A stretch of 64,000 nucleotides of DNA from Burkholderia pyrrocinia (GCF_022809715.1 NZ_CP094461.1:806001-870000); one strand, 5' to 3'; positions 40,525-50,044 are shown, counted from the stretch's first letter. Numbers and translations are program-made. Notes: generated by a model not told the origin, from the sequence alone.

Positions 40525-41397
40525 ATGGAGCCCTGCACCCGCCGCGACGATCCGACCGGCAGCACCGCGTGTCTTGTGACGCGTCATCGTGCCGGCGAAA
40601 CGCGCGACACCGTCGATCGCGTCGTCGACGAAACGCCGGTTGCACTCGTGTTCAACGGCATCTCGCACACGGTCATGATGGCGACGCCGATCGACCTCGA
40701 CGCGTTCGGGCTCGGCTTCGCGCTGAGCGAAGGCATCGTCGAGCGCGCATCCGACGTGTTCGACATCGAAAGCGAATGCCGGCCCGGCAGCGCCGAAGTG
40801 CGGCTCACCGTGTCGCAGCAGGCGTTCATGGCACTGAAGGCGCACCGCCGCGCGCTGGCCGGCCGCACGGGCTGCGGCGTATGCGGGATCGAAAGCATCG
40901 CGCAGCTCGACCTGCATCCGCCGCGCATCGATGCCGCCGGCGCGGCCGCCGGCATCGGCGCCGACGCGATCGCACGCGCCGCGCGCGCGTTGCCGGCCCG
41001 CCAGACGCTGATGCGCGAGACGGGCGGCATCCACGCGGCCGCGTGGTGCGACCGCGATGGCGCCGTGCTCGACGTGTTCGAGGACGTCGGCCGCCACAAC
41101 GCGCTCGACAAGCTGATCGGCCGCCTCGCGCGGCGCCGCGCCGACCTGCGCGCGGGTTTCGTGTTCCTGTCGAGCCGCGCGAGCTACGAACTGGTGCGCA
41201 AGGCCGCGCGGGTCGGGATCCCGATGATCGCGACGATCTCCGCGCCGACGTCGCTGGCGATCGACGTCGCCCGCGAAGCCGGCGTGCGGCTGCTCGGCTT
41301 CTGCCGCAACGACGGCTTCGTCGAATACGTGTCGCCCGACGCCGCCCATCCCGACCAACCGGCGCTTTCGCAAGCGCATCCGGCTCTCTCGTCATGA
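40525..41397 (+). CDS. fdhD: formate dehydrogenase accessory sulfurtransferase FdhD
   Basis: A 290-residue FdhD protein that transfers sulfur to the molybdenum cofactor of formate-dehydrogenase-type enzymes. It has FGLGFALSEGIVERASDVFDI, the reactive CxxC in RTGCGVCGIES, and FEDVGRHNALDKLIG. GGAG precedes the ATG by eight bases. It overlaps moeA by four bases (ATGA). Its natural client in this window is the YdeP-like oxidoreductase, though formate dehydrogenases elsewhere are equally possible. Confidence 0.92.
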   Translation: MEPCTRRDDPTGSTACLVTRHRAGETRDTVDRVVDETPVALVFNGISHTVMMATPIDLDAFGLGFALSEGIVERASDVFDIESECRPGSAEVRLTVSQQAFMALKAHRRALAGRTGCGVCGIESIAQLDLHPPRIDAAGAAAGIGADAIARAARALPARQTLMRETGGIHAAAWCDRDGAVLDVFEDVGRHNALDKLIGRLARRRADLRAGFVFLSSRASYELVRKAARVGIPMIATISAPTSLAIDVAREAGVRLLGFCRNDGFVEYVSPDAAHPDQPALSQAHPALSS

Positions 41398-42608
41398 AAC
41401 AACTGATCGATTTCGACACCGCGCAGCAGCATTTCGCCGGCGCGTTCGCACCGCTTGCTGCGGCCACCTCTGTTCCGGTGACAGACGCGGACGGCCACGT
41501 GCTGGCCGCGCCGCTAACCGCCGTGCTCGACCAGCCGCCGGCCGACCAGAGTGCGATGGACGGCTACGCCGTGCGTCACGCGGATCTCGCGCACGGCGAG
41601 CCGCTGCGCGTCGCGCAGCGCTGCTATGCGGGCGACACGCCCGCGCCGCTGGCCGCGCGCACGGCCGCACGCATCTTCACCGGCAGCCTGATTCCGGCCG
41701 GCGCCGATACAGTCGTAATGCAGGAGCATGCGCACGAACAGGACGGCTGGGTCGCATTCGACGCGCCGCAGCGCAGCGGCTCGCACATCCGCCGCCGGGG
41801 CGAGGAAGTGCGTGCCGGCGACCTGCTCGTGCCGGCCGGCGTGCGGATGGGCGCGATGCACGTCGGCGTGGCCGCCGCGCAAGGTTTCGCGCGCATCGAC
41901 GTGCGCCCGGCGCTGCGCGTCGGCATCCTGACGACCGGCGACGAACTCGTCGCGTGCGGCCAGCCGCGTGCGCCGCAGCAGATCTGCAACAGCAATGCAC
42001 CGATGCTCGCCGCGCTGGTATCGGGAACCGGTGCCGGCGTTGCAATGAGCCTGCATGCGGCCGATACGGCGCCCGCCGTCGATCGCGCGCTGCGCGACCT
42101 GCACGCGTGTTGCGACCTGGTGATCTGCGTCGGCGGCGCGTCGGTCGGCGACAAGGACCTGCTGCGCCCCGCGCTGGCCGCGCTCGGCGCATCGTTCGTC
42201 GTCGGCGGCGTGCGCATGAAACCCGGCAAGCCGGTCGCGCTCGCGCGGCTCGACGCGCGGCCCGTCGTGCTGCTGCCCGGCAATCCGGGCGCCGCGATGA
42301 CCGCGTTCGCGCTGTTCGTCGCGCCGCTGATCCGCTGCCTGCAGGGGCGCGACGCGTGCGTGCCGATCGTGCCGTCGCTGCCGATCGACATCGACTTCGA
42401 GCCGGATGCGCAGCGCGAGCGCTTCGTGCGCGTGCGTTGCGCCATCGGCGCCGACGGCTCGGCCGTGCTCGACACGCTGCGGCAGCAGGGCGCCGGCACG
42501 CTGCAATCGCTCGTGCAGGCGAGCGGGCTCGCGCGGCTGCCGGCCGGGAAGCACATCGCGCGCGGCGACGCGGTACCGTACTACGAATTCGCGCACTGGC
42601 TAGCATGA
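41394..42608 (+). CDS. moeA: molybdopterin molybdenumtransferase MoeA
   Basis: A 404-residue MoeA, which inserts molybdate into adenylated molybdopterin. Key strings are DQSAMDGYAVRHAD, ILTTGDELVACG and GGVRMKPGKPVALAR, with LPGNPGAAMTAF in the C-terminal part. Translation is coupled to fdhD through the ATGA overlap. The next gene, moaA, is about 200 bases away. Confidence 0.93.
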   Translation: MKQLIDFDTAQQHFAGAFAPLAAATSVPVTDADGHVLAAPLTAVLDQPPADQSAMDGYAVRHADLAHGEPLRVAQRCYAGDTPAPLAARTAARIFTGSLIPAGADTVVMQEHAHEQDGWVAFDAPQRSGSHIRRRGEEVRAGDLLVPAGVRMGAMHVGVAAAQGFARIDVRPALRVGILTTGDELVACGQPRAPQQICNSNAPMLAALVSGTGAGVAMSLHAADTAPAVDRALRDLHACCDLVICVGGASVGDKDLLRPALAALGASFVVGGVRMKPGKPVALARLDARPVVLLPGNPGAAMTAFALFVAPLIRCLQGRDACVPIVPSLPIDIDFEPDAQRERFVRVRCAIGADGSAVLDTLRQQGAGTLQSLVQASGLARLPAGKHIARGDAVPYYEFAHWLA

Positions 42609-42807
42609 TCGCGACGCCTGATAGCCGCCCGATACTGAGCATTCGCCGCGCACCCCGCACGGCGAACTGTATTCCTGCAATTCGGGCGCGATTGTGTCCC
42701 TGCCGGAAAAGTCCGGCGGACTATGCTCACGATGAGGCTCGCCACGACCTGTGCGCCGATACGTCGGCACGCACGCGGCCGATCGGCGACGCCCCTCCGC
42801 TTACTTC

Positions 42808-43932
42808 ATGCAGGCCGACGAACCGATCGTGAATGCCATCGTTTCCGCCGCGCCGGCCGCCGCCGCTTGCTCCGGCGGCGCATCGCCCGGCGCCTTCCCC
42901 CGCACGACCGACACGCTCGGCCGCCCGCTGCGCGACCTGCGCCTGTCCGTGATCGACCAGTGCAATTTCCGCTGCGGCTACTGCATGCCGCGCGAAAGCT
43001 TCGGCGCCGGCTACGCATTCATGCCGTCGTCCGAGCGGCTGTCGTTCGCGCAACTGGAAAAGATCGCACGCGCGTTCACGTCGCTCGGTGTCGAGAAAAT
43101 CCGCATCACCGGCGGCGAGCCGCTGCTGCGCCGCAATCTCGAAGCGCTGATCGAACGGCTTGCCGCACTGACCACCGTCGACGGCAAGCCCGTCGAAATC
43201 GCGCTGACGACCAACGGTTCGCTGCTCGCCGCGAAAGCACGCACGCTGCGCGACGCGGGGCTGTCGCGCGTGACCGTCAGCCTCGATGCGCTCGACGACG
43301 CGGTATTCCGCCGGATGAGCGACGCCGACGTGCCCGTGTCGCGCGTGCTGGCCGGCATCGAAGCCGCGCATGCGGCCGGGCTCGCGCCGGTCAAGGTCAA
43401 CGCGGTGATCGAACGCGGCGCGAACGACGACCAGATCCTGCCGCTCGTGCGTCACTTCCGGCATACCGGCGTGGCCGTACGCTTCATCGAATACATGGAC
43501 GTCGGCGGCGCGAGCTTCTGGTCCGGCGACAAGGTCGTGCCGGCCGCGCGCATGCGCGAGCTGATCGACGAGCACTATCCGCTCGTGCTCGTCGGCGAAC
43601 CGGGGCACGACGCGACCGCAATCCGTTGCGCGCACATCGACGGTGCCGGCGAGGTCGGCTTCATCGCGAGCGTGTCGCATCCGTTCTGCGGCACCTGCTC
43701 GCGCGCACGCGTGTCGGCCGACGGCAAGCTTTATACGTGCCTGTTCGCGACCCAGGGCACCGACCTGCGGCCGTGGCTCGACGATGCAGCGCCGGTCGAC
43801 ACGCTCGCCGCCGCCGTGCGCGATCGCTGGACGCGGCGCGACGATCGTTATTCCGAGCGCCGGGCCGCACGGCCGGCCCGCGCGCCGGGCAAGACCTATC
43901 CGACCGTGCGCATGTCGCTCGTCGGCGGCTGA
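42808..43932 (+). CDS. moaA: GTP 3',8-cyclase MoaA (radical SAM)
   Basis: A 374-residue radical-SAM enzyme for the first step of molybdopterin synthesis. The N-terminal cluster motif is CNFRCGYC (C52, C56, C59), the C-terminal cluster is CGTCSRARVSADGKLYTC, and the C-terminus ends SLVGG with the essential Gly pair. The ATG at 42808 lacks a clear ribosome site, and the first 30 residues are Ala/Ser-rich, so a GTG 21 bases later is also possible. A 200-base gap separates it from moeA. Confidence 0.92.
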   Translation: MQADEPIVNAIVSAAPAAAACSGGASPGAFPRTTDTLGRPLRDLRLSVIDQCNFRCGYCMPRESFGAGYAFMPSSERLSFAQLEKIARAFTSLGVEKIRITGGEPLLRRNLEALIERLAALTTVDGKPVEIALTTNGSLLAAKARTLRDAGLSRVTVSLDALDDAVFRRMSDADVPVSRVLAGIEAAHAAGLAPVKVNAVIERGANDDQILPLVRHFRHTGVAVRFIEYMDVGGASFWSGDKVVPAARMRELIDEHYPLVLVGEPGHDATAIRCAHIDGAGEVGFIASVSHPFCGTCSRARVSADGKLYTCLFATQGTDLRPWLDDAAPVDTLAAAVRDRWTRRDDRYSERRAARPARAPGKTYPTVRMSLVGG

Positions 43933-43978
43933 TGGGCCGCCGCGCGATACAGGACGCACCGCCTACAGGAGAACCGTG

Positions 43979-44551
43979 ATGACGAGCTTCACCGAATCCC
44001 GCGCCGGGCTGCCGGACGATCCGCTGCGCGCCGGCAGTCATTCCCATTCCGCCGACACGACCGAACCGCACACCGAGCCGCCGCCGGCAATTTCTGCCGG
44101 CTTCGAAGTGCGCGTGCAGTACGCTGCGATCGACGCAGGTGCCGAGCTAGCACCGATCGTTCGCAATCCGAATGTCGGTGCGGTCGTGAATTTCCTCGGT
44201 GTCGTGCGCAACGAAGGCGACGTCGACGACGTCGTCGCGCTCGAGGTCGAGCACTACCCGACGATGACCGAACAGGCCCTGTGGAGCATCGTCGAGGAAG
44301 CCAGCGCGCGCTGGCGGCTCGAAGCGGTCAGGATCGTGCACCGCGTCGGGCGCATCCCGCTCGGCCAGGCGGTCGTGCTGGTCGTGGTGGCCGCCGCGCA
44401 TCGCGGGTCCGCGTTCGATGCGTGCGAATTCCTGATGGACTTCCTGAAGACCCACGCGCCGTTCTGGAAGAAGGAGATCCGCCACGACGGCGAATCGGGC
44501 TGGGTCGAGGCGAAGGTGCACGACGACCAGGCGATGCGGCGCTGGGGCTGA
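43979..44551 (+). CDS. moaE: molybdopterin synthase large subunit MoaE
   Basis: A 190-residue MoaE with a 45-residue variable N-terminal lead and the catalytic core from residue 50 (NPNVGAVVNFLGVVRNEGDV, RVGRIPLGQAVVLVVVAAAHRG, APFWKKE with the active-site Lys). It combines with MoaD to sulfurate precursor Z. AGGAGAACC precedes the ATG. Confidence 0.92.
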   Translation: MTSFTESRAGLPDDPLRAGSHSHSADTTEPHTEPPPAISAGFEVRVQYAAIDAGAELAPIVRNPNVGAVVNFLGVVRNEGDVDDVVALEVEHYPTMTEQALWSIVEEASARWRLEAVRIVHRVGRIPLGQAVVLVVVAAAHRGSAFDACEFLMDFLKTHAPFWKKEIRHDGESGWVEAKVHDDQAMRRWG

Positions 44552-44609
44552 CCGCGCGCGCCTCACGTTTTCCGATTCCGCCGATTCCGATTCCACTCAA
44601 GACATCGCG

Positions 44610-44867
44610 ATGAAACTGACGATCAAATACTTTGCAAGCATTCGCGAGCAACTCGATACCGACGAGGAAATCGTCGAGATCGATGCGCGCGAACTTACCG
44701 TCGATGCGCTGCGCAACACGCTGGCCGCGCGCAACGCGCGCAGCGCGGAAGCGTTGCGGATGGACCGGCCGGTGCGGGCAGCCGTGAATCTCGAGATGGT
44801 GACGGGCGGTTTCGTCGTGCGGGAAGATAGCGAAGTGGCGTTTTTTCCGCCGGTGACGGGCGGGTGA
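44610..44867 (+). CDS. moaD: molybdopterin synthase sulfur carrier MoaD
   Basis: An 85-residue ubiquitin-like protein (MKLTIKYFASIREQLDTDEE) ending in the obligatory Gly-Gly (PPVTGG), where the thiocarboxylate forms. It follows moaE by 58 bases, closing the run fdhD-moeA-moaA-moaE-moaD. moaC, mogA and moeB are not in the window. Confidence 0.92.
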   Translation: MKLTIKYFASIREQLDTDEEIVEIDARELTVDALRNTLAARNARSAEALRMDRPVRAAVNLEMVTGGFVVREDSEVAFFPPVTGG

Positions 44868-44908
44868 CATGACGATGGGCCGCAATTCGTCATGACGTCG
44901 GTCGCCCC

Positions 44909-45094
44909 GTGCAGCATACGCCCGCGGGTTTTGACAGTTACCGCCGGGCGGTCGGCGTCGCGGCGCTGCTGAAGGATTTCGGCGTGCCCGGCGTGGTCAC
45001 CGGGATCACGGTGTTCAGGCTCCTGATGGCCGTGATCATCGGCGCGTTCGGTCCGAGGACCAACGGCCTGCGGCTCGAAGAACTCAATCGCTGA
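44909..45094 (+). pseudogene. MFS transporter C-terminal remnant
   Basis: Codons to the stop at 45094 read KDFGVPGVVTGITVFRLLMA, VIIGAFGPRTNGLRLEELNR. This is the end of an MFS sugar/aromatic-acid transporter (last helix, then GPRTxGLxLEEL). RAVGVAALL just before it resembles the preceding loop, with the helix between them deleted. Only about 50 of 430 or more residues remain. The rest of 44868-45344 holds no gene. Confidence 0.55.
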
Positions 45095-45344
45095 GGCCGG
45101 GCGACACGCGGGGTTCGCCGGGTGGCGGATGCATGCTGCACTGTCCGGACGAACTCCAACGCCATCGGACGCTCACGCAACTGCAATCTTCAATGCCGCC
45201 GCTTCACCGCTTTCGTGGCGAACACGACCATCGCGGCGGCGCCGATGCGCGTCGAGATCCGCGGCGTGATTGATGCAGGTCGATGCAGAGCCCTCCACGC
45301 AATAGAACCCGTCGACTCAGCGAAATAGCCGGAAGCCGTTGTCA

Positions 45345-45941
45345 TCAGTCGAACTTGATCAAGTCCTTGAAGATCAGATGACCCCAGCTTTTCCCGCGCG
45401 CATGCACAAGCAGTCCACCTTCCGAAAGCCCGCCAAGTTTGATTGGCGCGAAACCGAGATTTTCCGCAAGCTCGCCAATCTTCGCTGCGGCGCCGTCATC
45501 GTCGCTCGCGAGAAACACGACTCTCCTGCCACCGTGGACGGCCGGATCCTGATCAAGGACGGCCGCGACCAGATGGTTGAAGCCTTTCACCAGCCTGGCT
45601 CCGGTGAACACCTTCGCGACGAAGGCGGAGGACGGGAGACCGCTCAGTTCCTCGAGCGGGGCCTGCGTGTTCATCGCGTCGACGATGGTCTTCCCCGTCC
45701 AGTCGGGCAGTGCTTTTGCGACCTCCGGGTGCGACTCGAAACGAACCGCCAAAAAGATGATGTCCGCCTTGACTGCTTCGGTCAGGGTTTTGGGAATAAT
45801 CGTGGGTCCGATCGCGGCTGCCTCTGCTGCAAAGCTTTTCGGGTCGCGCGTGGTTGCAACGGCCACTTCGATACCGTTGCGGGCGAACGCCTTGGCAAGT
45901 GCGTGGCCAATCTTGCCGAAGCCAACGATTGCGTAACTCAT
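45345..45941 (-). CDS. NAD(P)-binding oxidoreductase, F420-dependent NADP reductase-like
   Basis: A 198-residue dinucleotide-binding protein (SYAIVGFGKIGHALAKAFAR is the GxGxxG Rossmann start; VVFLASDDDGAAAKIGELAE the C-terminal part). It belongs to the NADPH-dependent F420 reductase-type family, many of whose members outside actinobacteria bind other ligands. It is the last gene of a minus-strand trio with two short-chain dehydrogenases, 27 bases after the preceding stop, and the group faces a LysR gene. Confidence 0.82.
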   Translation of the reverse strand: MSYAIVGFGKIGHALAKAFARNGIEVAVATTRDPKSFAAEAAAIGPTIIPKTLTEAVKADIIFLAVRFESHPEVAKALPDWTGKTIVDAMNTQAPLEELSGLPSSAFVAKVFTGARLVKGFNHLVAAVLDQDPAVHGGRRVVFLASDDDGAAAKIGELAENLGFAPIKLGGLSEGGLLVHARGKSWGHLIFKDLIKFD

Positions 45942-45968
45942 ATGTTTCTCCTTCGTTTCCCGGCGCGG

Positions 45969-46736
45969 TCAGAGCTTGTAACCGCCACTTGCTTCAATCG
46001 TTTGGCCGGTCACCCAATGACCGTCATCGGAGGCCAGGAACGTTACGACGGCGGCGATTTCCGACGGCTCGCCAAAGCGACCCAGCGCGATTTGGGCCTC
46101 GGCCGCCTTGACGAGCTCGGGATTCTCCCGAAGATCGGCGTTCGCATCCGTTCGCGTGAAGCCCGGCGCTACGGCGTTCGCGGTGATGCCACGCGGCCCC
46201 AGCTCGATTGCGAGCGTATGGGTCAGGGTGTTGATGGCCGCTTTCGCCATCGAGTAGACGGGCGCAGCCGTCACGGGCTTCGTTGCGGCAGCGGAAGAGA
46301 TGTTGATGATGCGTCCACCATCGGCGAGACGATCGAGAGCGGCCTGAATGATGAAGAAGGGCGCGCGGGCGTAGACCGCCATCAGGGTGTCCCAACTCTC
46401 CGGCGTCGCGTCCTTGAAGCCAACCCAGCCGGAATTGCCAGCGTTGTTGACCAGAATGTCGAGGGCCTTGCTTCCGTTCCGCTTGGTGAACTCGTCGTCA
46501 AGTCTCTCGAACAACGCCGGGACGGTCGCCGGGTCGACGAGATCCGCATGGATCGCGAACGCGGTGCCTCCCGCTTTCTCGATGGCCGCGACCACCTCGT
46601 CCGCGCCGGATTTGCTGGCGTTGTAGGTCAGCGCAACCATCGCACCGTCCTTTGCAAGACGTTCTGCGATGGCGCGGCCAATGCCCCGCGATGCCCCGGT
46701 AACGAGAGCTGTTTTGCCCTTTAGAGATTGTGTCAT
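45969..46736 (-). CDS. short-chain dehydrogenase/reductase
   Basis: A 255-residue SDR. It has the N-terminal TGASRGIGRAIAERLAKDG (TGxxxGxG), NNAG, the catalytic Ser in INISSAAATKP, and YSMAKAA with the catalytic Tyr and Lys. The family is NAD(P)-dependent and often reduces carbonyls of fatty acid or xenobiotic intermediates. It is 12 bases downstream of a second SDR gene. Confidence 0.88.
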   Translation of the reverse strand: MTQSLKGKTALVTGASRGIGRAIAERLAKDGAMVALTYNASKSGADEVVAAIEKAGGTAFAIHADLVDPATVPALFERLDDEFTKRNGSKALDILVNNAGNSGWVGFKDATPESWDTLMAVYARAPFFIIQAALDRLADGGRIINISSAAATKPVTAAPVYSMAKAAINTLTHTLAIELGPRGITANAVAPGFTRTDANADLRENPELVKAAEAQIALGRFGEPSEIAAVVTFLASDDGHWVTGQTIEASGGYKL

Positions 46737-46748
46737 TGCGTTTTTTCC

Positions 46749-47483
46749 TCAGAGTTGTGCGAGGCCACCGTCAACGGCGATCTCGCTGGCGGTCATGAAG
46801 CTGCTGTCCGACGACGCAAGAAAGGCGGCCACCGCCCCGATCTCCGCCGGATCGGCCATACGCTGGAGCGGATTGAGCGAAGCGAAGACCTTCATGCCTT
46901 CCTCGCCCAGCGCTTCCTTCGCGAGTTCGGTCGCGGTCGGCCCAGGGGACAGCACGTTCACCCGGATACCGGTGCCCTTCAGGTCCTCTGCCCAGGTCCG
47001 TGCGAGGTTGCGCACGGCCGCCTTGCTCGCGCTGTAGGCGCTGAATGCCGGGGCGCCCGTGGTGCCGGCGCTCGATCCGGTCAGGATGATCGAACCGCCC
47101 TCGCCCATCAGAGGTAGCGCCTTCTGGACCGTGAAGATCGAACCCTTCACGTTGGTGTCGAAGATTTCGTCGATGTGCCCGGCCGTAATCTTGCCGAGTG
47201 GCAGCTGGCTTCCCGCCCCGGCATTGGCGAAGACGACGTCGAGGGTTCCGCGCTCGGCCTTCACCGCCGCGTAGAGCCGGTCGAGGTCGGCCAGGTCGGA
47301 GACCGAGCCCTTCACTGCGCGGGCATTGGGCCCGAGGTCGGCCACAGCGGCGTCGAGTGCTTCCTGCCGGCGGCCGAAGATGAAGACGAAGGCGCCCTCC
47401 TCTATGAAGCGCTTTGCCGCGGCGCGGCCGATGCCGGTAGCGCCCCCGGTGATCACCGCGGTCTTTCCATTCAGTCTGTTCAT
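46749..47483 (-). CDS. short-chain dehydrogenase/reductase
   Basis: A 244-residue SDR (TGGATGIGRAAAKRFIEEG, FANAGAG, ILTGSSAGTTGAPAF, YSASKAAVRNLARTW). It lies next to a second SDR and an NAD(P) oxidoreductase, and all three are downstream of a divergent LysR gene. The start at 47483 has AAGGA at eight-base spacing; an upstream ATG would sit too close to that site. Substrates unknown. Confidence 0.88.
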   Translation of the reverse strand: MNRLNGKTAVITGGATGIGRAAAKRFIEEGAFVFIFGRRQEALDAAVADLGPNARAVKGSVSDLADLDRLYAAVKAERGTLDVVFANAGAGSQLPLGKITAGHIDEIFDTNVKGSIFTVQKALPLMGEGGSIILTGSSAGTTGAPAFSAYSASKAAVRNLARTWAEDLKGTGIRVNVLSPGPTATELAKEALGEEGMKVFASLNPLQRMADPAEIGAVAAFLASSDSSFMTASEIAVDGGLAQL

Positions 47484-47532
47484 GCCCTGCATCCTTCGAA
47501 ACAAAAGCGACAAATCGATTCTGAGGCCCTTG

Positions 47533-47566
47533 ATTCATAAAGACAATTGACTGAATATGTATGAAT
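47533..47566. promoter_or_regulatory. inverted repeat between the oxidoreductase operon and its LysR gene
   Basis: ATTCATA (47533) and TATGAAT (47560) form a perfect 7-base inverted repeat 20 bases apart in the A+T-rich divergent region. TTGACT at 47547 and TTGTCT/CAGAAT (minus strand, 17-base spacing) are promoter candidates for the two directions. It is a plausible binding site for the adjacent LysR protein. Confidence 0.45.
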
Positions 47567-47590
47567 ACCATCTACTTTCCAGATAGATAT

Positions 47591-48604
47591 ATGTTGGACA
47601 ACGTCACCATCAATCAACTTCGGGCATTCGTCGCCGTGTGTGACCAGGGGAGCTTTTCCGGAGCGGCACGGCAGCTAAGGCGTGCACAGTCGGCGATCAG
47701 TCATGCGATCAGCTCACTCGAGAGCGCCTTTGATGTGGTGCTGTTCGAGCGCAACACTCGCAAAGCGACGCTGACGGCCGCGGGCCGCAGCCTCCTGCCT
47801 GACGCGCGTGGGGTAATCTCGCGCACCGAGGAAATGAAGATGCGTGCGGTTGCGATTGCTGAAGCCGGAGTCCCACAGGTCTCGGTTGCCGTGGATACCT
47901 ATTTCCCACGTGCGCACCTGATCGAATGCCTGCGCACCTTGCAGGCGGACTTTCCAACGGTTGCAATCAATCTGCGCATGACAACCATGCAGGGTGGCGA
48001 GCGTTTGGTTCTCGAAGGCACGTGCGCATTGGCGGTGACGATCACGGACGTGCCGGAGCTGAGCCCCGGTACCATAGAACGGCAGCATCTATGTGACTCG
48101 CAAATGGTGACCGTCTGTGCACCGTCGCATCCGCTGGCCTCGATCGCGGGGCCAATCCCGCGGGAGGAATTTGGCCGGCACATCCAGCTTGTTGTAACGG
48201 ACAATCAGCCCGATGCGGAAAAGACACAACAGGGGGTCGCCAGCGAACGCCAGTGGTGGGTGAATGACCTCGGCGCGAAGCACGATCTGCTCAGGGGAGG
48301 CTTGTGCTGGGGCCACATGCCGCGCCATATGGTCGATGAAGACCTCGCGAAGGGAACGCTCGTCGAACTCCAACGGCGCGCATGGCACATGCGTCCTCTC
48401 ACCTTCATGATCTCGCTGCGGCGCGGGTACTCTATTTCCGAATGCGAGGCACGACTCGTTGAGCTTCTAGGCGATCGCCAGAACTGCCCGAAGGATGCCA
48501 CCCAGAGTTCGGTCTTGCACAAAACCAAAAAAGCCAGACAGCCCGCCAAGCGTGAGGAGCAACCAGTGCGGCCTGTCGCTCCTCGGCGGACGTCCGCAAA
48601 GTAG
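47591..48604 (+). CDS. LysR-family transcriptional regulator
   Basis: A 337-residue LysR regulator from ATG 47591. The HTH is ITINQLRAFVAVCDQGSFSG-type (TINQLRAFVAVCDQGSFSG), with AQSAISHAISSLESAFDVVL. The effector domain follows (VSVAVDTYFPRAHLIECLRT). The last 40 residues (KTKKARQPAKREEQPVRPVA and on) are unusual for the family: positively charged and without conservation. That stretch overlaps an open minus-strand frame of hydrophobic sequence. Divergent from the SDR trio, it probably controls them. Confidence 0.85.
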   Translation: MLDNVTINQLRAFVAVCDQGSFSGAARQLRRAQSAISHAISSLESAFDVVLFERNTRKATLTAAGRSLLPDARGVISRTEEMKMRAVAIAEAGVPQVSVAVDTYFPRAHLIECLRTLQADFPTVAINLRMTTMQGGERLVLEGTCALAVTITDVPELSPGTIERQHLCDSQMVTVCAPSHPLASIAGPIPREEFGRHIQLVVTDNQPDAEKTQQGVASERQWWVNDLGAKHDLLRGGLCWGHMPRHMVDEDLAKGTLVELQRRAWHMRPLTFMISLRRGYSISECEARLVELLGDRQNCPKDATQSSVLHKTKKARQPAKREEQPVRPVAPRRTSAK

Positions 48605-48896
48605 ATGGCCGGAAGTCCGCTTTCTGGAGTCTTCGATGGCAGCAATGCTCGGAATCGAGCCAGTCGGATCCTCGAGAATCAACCGGCGGAAACGGGTCGT
48701 CCCGAGCCGGCCGCCGTCGGGCTCTGTGCGGCCATGGCGAGACGTACGCCAAGATAGGTGAGACCTCCGTTTTGCGTCAGTAATCGGACATCCAGTTCCG
48801 GCCTCTTTGCGGTGGACATCGCTCAGACAAGCGTTTGGTCTAAAGAATCGCCTCCTATTGTCGTAATCAAGGATGTTTAGGGAAATCGGGGGCGAC

Positions 48897-49478
48897 GTGA
48901 AACGGCAATTCTGGATTGGAATCGGTTTAATTTGCGCGGCGCTTAGCGGATGTGCAACTCGACAACTCGTGGCCACGCCTTTGGCTGAATCACGGGTCGG
49001 CGTGAAGAGCTATGCAGAGATGTCTTATCAGCCACTTGTACTGAACGATGCAAAGACGATTGACTTCGACGCGAGCACTTCGCCCGTGGCTCGATTTCCA
49101 GACGGCCTTGGCGTCTATGCCGCCTTCTCCTTGGACCAACAGTCCACAGCGACAGTTTTGTGCGTCCGTACGTGGTTTTCGAGTACATGGTTGCCGTTGG
49201 CAACGGTGCTAAAGCCGTATGTCATGTTCCTCGATGCTGACAAGCGTGTTGTCAGCAATGTCGAGTCATTCGAGGGCACGAACGGAGCGACCTTCGTGAA
49301 GGGTAGCTACAGACAAGGCTACTTTATCGTCCCTCCGGCCGCGCGATTCTTTATCGTCTACTCGGCTTCGTCGGAATCCGATCGGATGGTTCTCACGGCG
49401 CAAACCGGCAAACGGTGGGGGATCCCCAATGCATATAGCGGCACGGTTGAGGTCAGGCAGGAGTTTCAGCACCAATGA
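48897..49478 (+). CDS. MalM-like periplasmic lipoprotein
   Basis: A 193-residue protein starting at GTG 48897 (GGGGG upstream) with a signal peptide ending LSGC, a standard lipobox, and mature sequence MSYQPLVLNDAKTIDFDAS with VMFLDADKRVV. The layout resembles MalM-family envelope proteins. It overlaps the next lipoprotein by four bases (ATGA), forming a coupled pair. Base composition is markedly lower in G+C than the region, suggesting recent acquisition. An ATG 24 bases upstream lies on a ribosome site and is less likely. Confidence 0.65.
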   Translation: MKRQFWIGIGLICAALSGCATRQLVATPLAESRVGVKSYAEMSYQPLVLNDAKTIDFDASTSPVARFPDGLGVYAAFSLDQQSTATVLCVRTWFSSTWLPLATVLKPYVMFLDADKRVVSNVESFEGTNGATFVKGSYRQGYFIVPPAARFFIVYSASSESDRMVLTAQTGKRWGIPNAYSGTVEVRQEFQHQ

Positions 49479-50044
49479 AAGTAAAAACACTAGCGATGAG
49501 ACTACTGACTAGATTGACGATGTTTGCGTTTTCCTTGTCGGTAACAGGATGTGTAACAACAAACTACATGCCACCGTCAGGCGTGCCGACGGCAAACGTT
49601 CGTTTTCGCGAAATCGGCGAAGGGGCATTCTTCCTTTATCAACCCCCTCCGTTGCCGGGTTGCTACTTGCCGAGCGATCCACTGGGCGGCGAGCCCATTG
49701 GCGTGGCGAGCGTTCCATTCAAAAACGACCACACAATCATTCTCTTTTCGACACATCGACAGCAGCCGCGGCTGGGGATGCCAATCGGTGACACTTATAT
49801 CGACCGAAGTTACTTCGAACTCAGGATGCAAGCGGATCATTTGCTGACGCTGCGTGTTGCCCTGCCGGGACGAGCCCAATACGATAGCGCCTTTCGCTTC
49901 ACCCCAAAATCTGGGGAAAATTATGAGGTAACAGTCCATCCGGGAACGCCGCTGAAGGTCGATGTGTATCACATTGACGGCCACGACGGACACTACTCCG
50001 TGGAGCGTGTTGAAGACCTCGAAATCATTCGGCAATGTTCTTGA
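49475..50044 (+). CDS. lipoprotein of unknown function
   Basis: A 189-residue exported protein. The signal peptide ends SLSVTGC, a lipobox, followed by a predominantly beta-strand mature part (EIGEGAFFLYQPPPLPGCYL, FKNDHTIILFSTHRQQPR). It is the second gene of the lipoprotein pair. No family was recognised. It has the same low G+C as its partner. Confidence 0.65.
   Translation: MKVKTLAMRLLTRLTMFAFSLSVTGCVTTNYMPPSGVPTANVRFREIGEGAFFLYQPPPLPGCYLPSDPLGGEPIGVASVPFKNDHTIILFSTHRQQPRLGMPIGDTYIDRSYFELRMQADHLLTLRVALPGRAQYDSAFRFTPKSGENYEVTVHPGTPLKVDVYHIDGHDGHYSVERVEDLEIIRQCS

Noticed and set aside
48467..48976. Minus-strand frame with a hydrophobic stretch opposite the LysR C-terminus
   Set aside because: The stretch WLLLTLGGLSGFFGFVQ looks membrane-like, but there is no ribosome site, no start near it and no family match; it was not called as a gene.
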